Positions 47,101 to 59,100 of a stretch of 64,000 nucleotides of DNA are shown in pieces (within the stretch, counting starts at the first letter, position 1; each line of letters opens with the position of its first letter). A model generated the notes under the pieces. That model worked only from the letters and a program-made list of their open reading frames with translations. It was not told the origin of the DNA and ran no database searches. Made by a program: the position numbers and the translations under genes. Source of the stretch: Mytilisepta virgata (Eukaryota; Mollusca; Bivalvia; Mytilida; Mytilidae); the NCBI GenBank assembly GCA_028015205.1, contig CM051520.1, positions 12,682,501-12,746,500 of the forward strand. Reading direction: 5' to 3'.

Positions 47101-50100
47101 TCATGTTTGCTGATAGCTAAAAATTCAAAAATACTGAAAACACTAGAAAAATTTGTTTCGTGATAGTTTTTGTACCTGCAACTTCTATAACTTTGATCAC
47201 TGTGATCTCTAGTTATCATATTTAATGACAATAGAAATGAAACATAGTTTTTTTTTTTTCAAGAAAAAACAAAAAAAAACACTGATTAGCATAATCCTGT
47301 CATCCTCCCAAGTCAGGGTTTTGTATCCACATTTGTTCCTACAAACCTCTGAAAAGATTCATTCATATTTTACGGGTTTGAAATGAACGATTTTCATTGG
47401 TTGCTTTTCTATTTCAAAAGAGAATCTATTTGCGTCATAGGTAGAATTATTTAGGTCACACACCAGGCAGTGACCCGCTTAATATAAATGACTGTTGTCA
47501 GGTGTTTGTAGGAAAACGTGGATACAAAACCCTGATTTGGAAGGATGAATCCTGTGAATTGGATAATTCATTCTGACAAAAAGGGTATGCAATTATGAGG
47601 GTACTGTAGTGAAAAAATTAAATCATTTTTTTTATTGCTTTTATAGCTCTAGTACAAAATTAAATTGAATCAATATTATTTTCAGGCTTGAGGTGATGCC
47701 TGGATTTGTCACATCTATTTTAAAGTATGAGACACAGACACTGCTCTGTGCTGATATCTCCCACAAGATCCTTCGTTCAGACACAGTTCTCGATATCATG
47801 TACGAGATGTATAACCGGTCGTCAGGCGATGCATTTTATGATAATTGCGTTCGTAAATTTGTTGGATCCATTGTTTTGACAAGGTAAGAAATAAATCTTA
47901 AATTTTCATATTGGAAACAAGTACTATCTTAAAAAATGAAACATTTTTAGTTCACCTGGCCCATGTGAGCTATTGCCATCACTTGGTGTCAGTAGTCACC
48001 GTAAACTTTCCTTTAAGATCTTGTCTGAAACTACTTTGCCAATTGGAACAAAACATTGCAACAATGGTCCTAAGTTGGTTCTCTTTCCGCCCATCACCCA
48101 AGATAGCTGCCAGAGCCAAACATAGTTTAATGTAGTTTTATATTTGCTTGTTTCAAAGGTAAGCTATGGTGTGTTCAATTGCAGATACAACAGGATTCTA
48201 GTTATAGAATGCAAAAAAAAAATCACTAATTTCAAGGTTTTGATTTTTGGGGCAGTTTTTTCTGCCCTTGTGCTACCGCTCAGTTTTGCCATGGTTTGGA
48301 TTTGGAGCTCATATACAACAACATGCCTTGCTGCAATGCATGAAACAGTCATCTTTGATTGTTATAGTATCATTTTTCATAATTTAACGCTCTTTTATGC
48401 AAACTAAGGTGGTTAAATCATGAAATTTTGTATTTGAGGGATTCGTAAATAACGACTGTCGTACGCCAAGAAGAAAACTAGTTCCCAGTTGTAATGCGTA
48501 TGAATTTTCTTACCAGTTATAGTGAAGAAGACTTCTGCTGCGTCCAACTTTTAATTCATATATGCACGTCTTTGATCGCTTCATTGTTGTTGACCATCGG
48601 AACTTCTCTTTTATTATTCTTGCAAAAATACGAAAAGTCACAGAGGCAAGATATAGGTGTAAACTTTTGTAAAACTTTCATAACTTTGCACATGTAATAC
48701 CTACAAGTAAGATTTATGGTCCACAAGGTAGCTTAGCGTATAAGGTTTGCCTTATGACTCTGACCTCATTTTCATGGTTCACTGACTTCATAAACATGAA
48801 TTTAAAATATGCGTCCAAGTTTCGTGGTTAAATCCATTTCTCAGCAACTGTAATACCTAGGTCAACCATATTTGGTCTATAGATAGTTCTTAGTGGGTAC
48901 TTGACCTCAATTTCATGCTCGAGTGACTTTGTCAATTTCTTGTGGTTATGTCCATTTCTCAGAAACTGTAATACTTAAGACCCACCATATTTGGTCAATA
49001 GATAGTTCTTGGTGGGTACATGTCAGTCTGACACCTGGTGTGGGACCTTGACCTCAATTTCTTGCTTGAGTGACTTTGTCACTTTTTCATGGTTGTCCAT
49101 TTCTCTGTAACTGTAATACCTAGACCCACTGTATTTGGTCTATTGATAGTTCTTGATGGGCCAGTCTGACACTCGACTCTGGACCTTGGCCTCAATTTCA
49201 TGGTTGAGTGACTTTCATCCAAGTTTCTTGATTAAGTCCATTTTTCAACAACTGTAATACCTAGACCCATCTGTGTTTGGTCTGAAGATAGTTCTTAGTG
49301 GGTACATGCCAGTGTGACACCTGGCTTGGGACCTTGACCTCAATTGCATGCTTGAGTGACTTAGTCACACTTTGGAGATTAGGTCCATTTCTCAGCAACT
49401 TTAATACCTAGACCCACCATATTTAGTTAATAGATAGTTCTTAGTGTGGATAAATATCGGTATGACACCTGCCTTTTGACCTTGACCTCAATTTCTTTCA
49501 ACACATTTTCCTTTGACTTGCAAAATGTCTGGTATCAGAAATCATTATTCTGTGTCCATGTGCATACTCAGGCGAGCCATGTTGTGTCCACTCTCATTTA
49601 CCATAAATATCATACATTATTCAGTTACAATGCCTAAATGAAAGAGAAACGCAGGAATATTTTTTTTATTATTCAAAGAAACTGATGTACAAGAATTCTG
49701 GTTCATTGTTGTTTCCATTTAATATTCAGTATTTAGTAGTCAGAAAAGGTAACACAAAATCAGTGATGCATCACATTCACATCACCTTCACATCACATTT
49801 ACATCGTTCGCAAACACATGGCCTTGGAAATAAAATAACACACAAGATAAGTTTTATTTAATAGTTTTAATACAATTATTTTGATATACAAACCATAAAA
49901 ATGTGGTGAATATACAAGGCATAAAATAACACAATTATCAACACAATTTTTTAAACTTTTCAACATGGCCAGATCCTGGCCGACTAATAAGGGGGTCAAT
50001 GCTAAATTCTAAGATTACTTTCCTGAAAAGACCACTGATCAAAGAAAAAATGTGTAATAAAGAATATGTTGAACATGACCCTGACACAAAATCTAAACAT

Positions 50101-53100
50101 GCATATTACAAAAGTAAGAAATCATACTTGCAAGGTCACAAGTATTTCCAACGAATACAGGTAGAGCCATGATAATGTATATATAATTGATGAAGGAATC
50201 GCATATTGATATGGCCAGTAGTTAAAAACTGCCCCACAGCACTTGGAGTGCTTTTAGTTTTTGTTTTCCCAATAAATCCATTGCATTTGTGAAATACATC
50301 TCACATGTAGTGGCTAAAATTTATGATTGCTGTAAATATTTAGTTGTAAATTTTATTTATAAATTTTAATTTCAATCTACTGAAAATATAAACTAAGATG
50401 TGTTTTAGAACATCATTATCATTTTTATCCAATGATAAAACAGATAATTGACAAAGCCCATTTCTGTTAATATTGTTGAGTGTCCACAAGGTCAAAGGGC
50501 AAAAATGAAAACTTAATTTTTTTGTAACTGGAAAAATTTACTGGGAAAACAAAAACTCAAAAATCAAAACCTTAAAATAAATTAAGTTGAATTAGTGATA
50601 TTTTTTTTGGCATTCTACAACTAGAATCCTGTTGTATCTGCAATTGGACACACCATAGCTTACCTTTCACCTAAATTTCTGTAGGGTGTACATTTTTCAA
50701 GGTTATAATTTTTCTACGTAAAGTTCTAGAATGGATTAATTTAAAGCCCGTCCATCTGAAACGTGTAAGAGACTACTCGGTTTGTAAAATCTAAAATTGG
50801 TGTAGTTAAAATTTTTGCATGTTTCCATGCCTATAAGATTTTCACTCCTACTTCGGACAAGATTTCTCAGGTTTGTTAGACTTGTGGTTAAGTGCAGGTA
50901 GCAAACAGTCTTGTTTTAGAGATTTTGTATACAATTCTTTCAGATATAACAATAAGACTTACAGAGTTGATGATTTTGATTGGGATGCAAGACCAACTTC
51001 TACTTTCAAATTGAGAAAGGGTGAAGAAATTACCTATAAGGACTATTACAAAAAAAATTACAGTATAGACATTACCGATGATAACCAGCCCCTATTGATC
51101 AGCCGACCGAAAAAGAAAGACATTAAAGTAGGTCGCACAGATCCAATCTACTTGTTGCCAGAATTGTGTTGTTTAACGGGATTATCAGAAGAAGCTAGAG
51201 CAGATTTCAGTGTAATGAAGGATGTTGCAGCTCACACACGTATTGCACCACAGGGAAGGACCCAAACACTCACAGACTTCATTAAACAAATTAACAGGTA
51301 AAGAACCTCACAGATAGTGTGCATTCTAGCATTTCACAAATTCTAAATTTGGGCTTTCTTCTTGTGGCATATTTAACATAGGTTGAAATTGTACAAGATT
51401 AATAAATAACTAGTTGAAGCAGTTGCACAGCATATCCACAAACTACTCTTGTGTTTTTGAAATCCATACAATCCAAAGTAGTGCTGTAGCTATAGTTATT
51501 CGAGATATATATGGTTGCTAGGAAGAAATCGCAAATAAAGTAGTCTCAGGAAATTTACTAAAATTTGAATCACATATTTTGAAATTCAACTGATCTAGAT
51601 TAGTCTTAAAGCTAATATGATCCGAAAGTAATAGTCTGACACTTTTAGGATATTTACCCAATTGGAATCCCATATTTTTGAAATCATACAATCAAAAGTA
51701 ATGCTGTTGCTATAGTGATTCCAAAGATATATGGTTGCTAAGTAGAAATCACAAATAAAGTAGTCTTTGAGTCTTTCAGGAGATTTACGAAAATTGGAAT
51801 CACTTATTTTTGAAGTCCAAATGATCCTAATAAATCTTAAAGCTAATATGATAATAAAAAAAAACTATAATCTGCTAAGTAAAATTCCAAAAATAATAGT
51901 CTTAAGACAGTTTCAGGAAATTTACCAAAGTTGGGATCACATATTTTGACATCTAGATGATCCCAATATGTGTTACTTCTGATGTGATCTGGAAAATACA
52001 TGGTTTCTTGTCAAAAATCAATAATATAATGGTCTTTGAGCCTTCCAGAAAATTTACCAAAGTTGGAACCGAATCTTAAAATAATTCCGAAACCTTTAGC
52101 ACAATCTACATTAGTGGTACAATTACTGAGTCAACTTTCAGTTCCGTAGTCCAAATAACATGAGAGGAGTTGCGTGACAAAAGAATAATGTATCCTAAGT
52201 CTACTTGTGTAGCCCGGTCCTCAGGGATGCTATTCAAATTCTGAAACCTTTGGCACAGTACACACAAGTGTAATCAATGACTCAAGTTTCATCATTCTAC
52301 ATCTACTGGTTACTCAGATTATCATGGACATTACTAAAGTACATAAGTACGCTGAACAGAAAAACAGAATAAATTTGACATATCAATCAACTTCATCAAA
52401 TTGATCGACCTTAAGGGACGAGATCAAAAGTTCAATGTCGGATAAAAAACTTAATTCAAATAGTTTGGGGGTGGGGGGGTAAAAATCACTGGAAGTTTTG
52501 TTATCCGACATCGATTTTTGTATACGCCTATATTGGTCAATCAATTTTTCCCAAATTAAGTTAAGAGGGGGGTGGGGGGGTCAGTGAAAAAACTATGTGA
52601 ATTAAGTTTTTTATCCGACATTGAACTTTTGATCTCGTCCCTAAGACAGATAAAATATAAGAGGTTATTATTTTTAGCAACATCCAACTTCAAATCCATT
52701 TCACCATGTGCATTTGATCAACTTAACCCCATTGGATAATAACATGTTATTTAAGTTCTTAAAGTTTTCAATAGAAGACGTATAAAATTTGAAATTAATG
52801 TGATAATCTTTTACTTGTAAAAGCTGATGTTTTAATATATTTTTTCATGATTTCAGCAATCAACAAGTGCGGCAAGAAATGGGTGGATGGGGATTGAGAT
52901 TCTCAAATGAATTGGTACACATAAATGCTCGTGTAGCACCACAGGAGAAAATCATGCAGCGTTACGATACCATGGTAACTAATTTGGTAACATTTAAACC
53001 CCAGCCAAACATTTGTGAAACATCCATTAGAAGCTGTTGGTGATTATTTAAATCAAAATCTTAACATGAATGATATATATACTTAACATCAGAAATATAT

Positions 53101-56100
53101 AGAATATAAATTGATTCCCTTTTAACTCGCCTGTCCTAAAAGGACATGAGCTTTTGCCATCACTTCTCTTCGGTTGTAAACCTTTTCAAATATCTTCTCC
53201 TCTGAAACATCTGACCAATTACAGCCATACTTAGTCTGAATGATCCTTAGGGTATCTAGAATAAAGTTTATATGTTTTATTTTATTGTCTGTCGAGAAAC
53301 ATGGCAGCCATGGCTAAAAATAGAACACGGGATAAACTGCATTTTATGTCAAAAACTAAAGCATTTAGAGTACCACTGACATGGGGTTTCATCAGGTCAA
53401 GATCTACCTGCCATGAAATTTTCAGACGAATCGGTCAACCATTTGTTGGGTTATTGCTTAATTGTTAATTTTAAAGAAATTTTGCAGTTTTAGGTTATTA
53501 TCTTGAATATTATTACAAAGACAAACTGTAACCAGAAAAAATGTTCAACAGAGTAAGATTTACAAATGAGTCAACATGACCAAAATTGTCTATTGACCCC
53601 TTATAGGAGTTTTTGCCCTTGAAAGATTATTTACATGTAAACAGTAAATGTAATGGTGTGACATATTGTCACAGATGTTAAGAGCATAACTTGAAATAAA
53701 TTAAATGGTAGCTGTAAATTAAAATAGAGGGTCAAGGTCATTGAAAAAGTCCATAACTGATGGTCCATAGCAACCATATATATATTTAGATTCAGGATCC
53801 TATTATTTAGCATACAAGTCAATATGAAGGGTCAAGGTCATTGAAAAAATCTATAGCAACCGATGGAAAAGTCCCTAGCAACCAGATATATTTGGTTAGG
53901 ACCCCATAATTTACCTGTTCAAGTCAAAATGGAAGGTCAAGAGTCGATGCCATTGACAACCATATATATTTGTGTTCAGGATTCTATATTTTAGAGTTGT
54001 GTACAAGTCAATATTAAGGCAAAAAATGATGGTATACATTAAATAGCTAAAATAATCATTGTTGCAAGATCTAAACAAAAAATAACAGGTGAGCAATTCA
54101 TGCTCTTGGGAGCCTCTAGTTATCTCACCGGGCTCAAAGGGCCATGTGAGCTATTGCCATCACTTGGCATCTGTCGTCATAAACTTCCTTTTTAAAGATC
54201 TCCTCTGAACCACTGGGCTGATTTAAACAGAACTTGACTGCAATGGTCCTTAGGTAGACCTCTTTCAGTAGTATATCCAAGATGGCCGTCAGAGCTGAAC
54301 ATAGTTAAACATAGGACCCTATGGGAAATTTACTAGTCCTTTGTTGGTCCTCTTTCATAATTGTATCTGGTGACCTTGTCCGCCATTGAAGATATCTGCC
54401 AGAGGGAAACATAGTTTAACGTAGGACCTAATGGAAAAAATCATCTAAAGATCTTGTTGGAACTTGACAGCAATGTTCCAGGCTGACGATCAAGATGGAC
54501 ATAGTCCATGTGAGCGATACAGGCTACAAGCTTATTCATACCAATGAATTTTAAGGATGAAGTTATTATGCTACAAAAGATTTCTTGAATATTATCAATG
54601 AAATAATTGTCACTTTTGTTGGAATTTGAAATTCTAATCACAGATGTCGTACAAATAAGTGAAATCAGTTTTGAAATAGGGCACTGATTTTTGAAAAGGC
54701 GCAAAGGTGAAATATAGGTATTACTTTCCGAGGCTTCAATAAAAAAAAAATTGATAACTTTGCACATATGATACCTACAATAAAGATTTATGGTCCACAG
54801 ATATGCTATCGTATAGGGTTTGCAGCAGTATACATGTACTTGACATGGGACCCTGACCTCATTTTCATGGTTCACTGACTTCATAAACATAAATGTTAAA
54901 TCTCCGTCCCAAATTTCATGGTTAAATCCATTTCTCTTCAACTGTAACACCTAGACCAACCATATTTGGTCTATAGATAGTTACTGGGTACCTGCCAGTC
55001 TGACACCTGGCTTGGGGCCTTGACCTCAGTTTCATGCTTGAGTGACTTTGTCACATTTTTGTGGTTAAGTCCATTTCTCAGCAATTAGAGTACCTTGACC
55101 CACCATAATTGGTCAGTAGATATATCTTGGTGGGTACATGTCAGTCTGACACCTGCCTTTTGACCTTTACCTCAATTTCACGATTGACCTGTTCGCATTT
55201 TCGTGATCAAGTCCATTTCTCAGAAACTAATACCTAGACCCACCGTGTTTGGTTTATTGACAGTTCTTGGTAGGTACATGCCAGTCTCACACTTGTCTTT
55301 GGACCTTGACCTCAATTTCAAGGTTGAGTGACTGTCATCCAAGTTTCTTTATTAAGTCAATTTTTCAGCAACTGCAATACCTAGGCCCACTGTGTTTGGT
55401 TTATAGATAGTTCTTAGTGGGTTCTTGCAAGTCTGTCACCTGTCTCTGGACTTTGACTTCAATTTTATGCTTGAGTGACTTCCTCACATTTTGGAGATTA
55501 GGTCCAACTTTAATACCTAGACCCACCATATTTGGTCGATAGATAGTTCTTATTGGGTACATATCGGTCTTAACTCCTGTCAGCTGAACTTGACCTGAAT
55601 TTCATGCTGGAGTAACTTAATATACATTTTCATGATTTAGTCTATTTCTCAGCAACTGTACTACATTTGTAACTAGACCCACAGTATTTGGTTGATAGAA
55701 GTTCTTAGTATATACCAATTTAACATCTGACACCTTACCTTTGACCTCTATTTCATGCTTGACTGACTTATTTCAAATTTTGGGATAATATCCATTTCTC
55801 AGCAACTATAATACATAGACCAACCATATTTGGTCTATAGATAGTGCTTGGCGGGTACGTACCAGTCTGAGGCCATGACAGCTCACCTTGGACACAGTTT
55901 TAGGCTTGAATGACATGCATGAGATTTTTCAGACAAATTATCGCTCTACAATTACTGTTTCTTTTACCTGACTTGCAGTGTTTGGTATCAGATAATCATT
56001 ATTCTGTGTCCATGTGCATACTCAGACAAGACATGTAGTGTGTCCACTTTTTTTCTTGTAAGCACTGACGCCTACAAACCTTCATGGATTTTATTTAAAT

Positions 56101-59100
56101 TTATATTATAGTTGTGATTTAGTATTATGTCGGTCATGTTCGAATTTCAGTGCTGTACCATTTAATTCTTTTAAAAAGTTATCCTGTCAACGAGGGACAT
56201 ATTATGGTATTCCATTCTTGAATTTTTCCTGTAAAAGATCTCCTGAAACCACTGTCAGAGCCAAGTGGGAACAAAGTTTGGTGGAATGGTCCTTGGGTGG
56301 CCCCCTTCCAAAATTGTGTCTGGCATGCCCAACTTACAACCGACATGACTGCTGTTACTCAAAATAGAAAAAAGAGGAGATGAATTTTTAAAATCTTCTT
56401 GTTTGATATCACTTGACCAATTTAAATCAGACTTTGCAGCAATGGTCCTTAAATGGCCGTCAAAATTTCAAAATTGTCTGATGACCTGAATAGTGAACCA
56501 GATTACTGCCACATATGAACTTAGTTTAACACAGAACCCTATGGGAAATTCTTCTTGTCTGAAACCACTTGACCAATTTGTACCTCACTTGGCAGCAATG
56601 GTCCTTAGATTGTTTCAGAATTATGTCTGATGACCCTTATGTCAAGATGGCCACCACAACCAAAATATAGTTTTTAACATAGGACCCCATGAGAAAACCA
56701 GCCAAATTGCCTGCTACACTTAAATTTTAGTCCTGCTCAAGGTGGAAAAGTAAATGCAGGTGAGAGATACAGGCTCTTGAGAGCCTCTAGTTCTTTTAAA
56801 ATATGGAAATTAATTGGAGTATCTGATGTCTGTTTGGGTATCAAATATTTGTTGGACATTCATGAGATCCTATGGTTACGTATTTCCTTTCACAGCTTAG
56901 CTATAAACAAGAAGATGCTGACTGGAGCCGTGATATGAGAGGAAAAGAATTGCTTACACCTGTTGATTTAAGTAGATGGGTGGTTGTATTTACCAGAAAG
57001 AATTCGGCAATGGCTCAGGATTTAGTTCAGACTTTGAGTAGAGTAGGACCTCCAATGGGAATGAGAATTAGTCAACCTGTACCGTAAGTTACCGTTCTGT
57101 AATTAGATATATTGCATAGATTTATTTAGAGTCTGTTAACACACAATAATACAAGATTTAATAATGTTAACACACAATAATACAAGATTTAATAATGTAT
57201 CTAATGTGTTTTCGCAATCTCCATTGGATCACCTTTTCTAAATTGCCAAAAAGGACATCATATTTTTAATTTTATATATTTAGAAGATTGTCCTGTTTGA
57301 TACGGCTTATGACAATTTGATAAAAATCTAAAGGGCCGGTTAACAATAATAGAATTAAGGCCCAAAAAAAAATGTTGTTTCTGGTTACGGCCCCCAAAAA
57401 AGTAGGGTCAGTAGGTAGGGATTTTTTTTTTTTTTTTTTGATTTACCATACACTGTCGTATTGTGTTGTAGTATCATTAATTATCCATGTATAATGTTGT
57501 CTGGTAGTTGACAAATACTATATGGTAACAGTACTCCAGCCTAAAAACAAAAGAAAAGGGGGCCTCGTTGGCCAAGTGGTCGAGTTAGTTCGTCATGACT
57601 ACTAATGATGAATAGCCTGTCAACACCGGGGTTGTGAGTTCGAATCTGACCTGTGGCAGGGTGTGTTCGACTCTGATCTAAATTGACAAGGATTACCAGT
57701 TTTCCTACCGAAGGTCGGTGGTTCTCTCCAGGGACTCCGGCTTCCTCCACCATCAAAAACTGGCCTCTGCAAAATAGCCAAAATGTGCTGAAAACGGTAT
57801 AAAACCCCAACTAAACAAACAAACAATGAAAATGCTAGGGTGCTGGTAAAGGGCACTTAGCAAGATATCCATTTTTAATCACACTTCATTGCCATAACCA
57901 TTCTTAAGGGTAATATTGATGTTAATGGGTGCATCATAAATTCAGAGTACAATCATTGTGTATTGTATATCATCACCATGTGTTTGGTTTTTCGGTTTTT
58001 ATACGCCCGTCAAAATTGACGGGACGTATTATGGTATACAAATGTCCGTCTGTCCGTCGTAAACATGTCACACCGTAACTTGAGAAATTTCACGAAACTT
58101 AACATAGTTGTTTCTTATGATGGTCAAACGATCTGTGTACTTTTTGGTGAAAATAAGATTAAAACTTTTTCAGTTACCGGACTTTGTAACTAAAACAGAA
58201 GTGTTTTTCCTCAACAATGTATGTTTGTTCTGTATTTTGACTTGGACATCACTTGAATCCGTATTTTTCAATCCGGAAATCAATGTCGGATAACAAAACT
58301 TGCAGAGATTTTTACCCCCACCCCCAAACTATTTGAATTAAGTTTTTTATCCGACATTGAACTTTTGATCTCGTCCCTAAAGGTCTGTATACTTTTTGGT
58401 GATGATTCAAAATTTCATTTTAGAGTTTTGAGTTTTTTGTAAAAAAAAAGGGGGGGGGTTCACATGTCGGGCCGTATATCAAAAACGATTTATGATTATT
58501 GCATCAAACTTTACACACTTCTTAGTTATATTAATCTGAAGATCTGTACACTTTTTCACGATGATTCTTTATTTTATTTTTGAGTTATAGAAGTTTTATT
58601 GAGCTTTTTGGTAAAAAAGGTATTCTTTTTCGGTCACATTTCGTGCCGTATCTCTATTGCTTAAAAGTTTACACGCTTATGTTTTGCCGGGTTTCCATAT
58701 ACATCCCACCAGCAGCTCCACTAAATAAAGGATGATTCCAAAAACATTTATTATGTTTTTTCACAAGATGGGTGTATCATGCGCTCGTGGCACAGCTGTT
58801 TATTGAAAATTACTGAATGGATTGAAACCAAACATGGCATGGATGTTAGTCTCAAGGTCTTTTACCAAGTGATCTTATTATTGGTATGTGAGCTTGTAAT
58901 GATGATCTAAAGAGCAGGGTAATTATTGTGTACCCCTTGCAAACATAGTTTTAGGAGTTTTAGCAATTGCTCTGTCCATAGTTCTTCATCAGATTCACAT
59001 ACTGAAGGAGACTTTGCATGTTTTCTCCCTGCTCAAGCCGGTATGGGACATTGTATTGCCCAGCAATACTTTCAGAATGCTTGTTCAATGGAAGGAAAAT

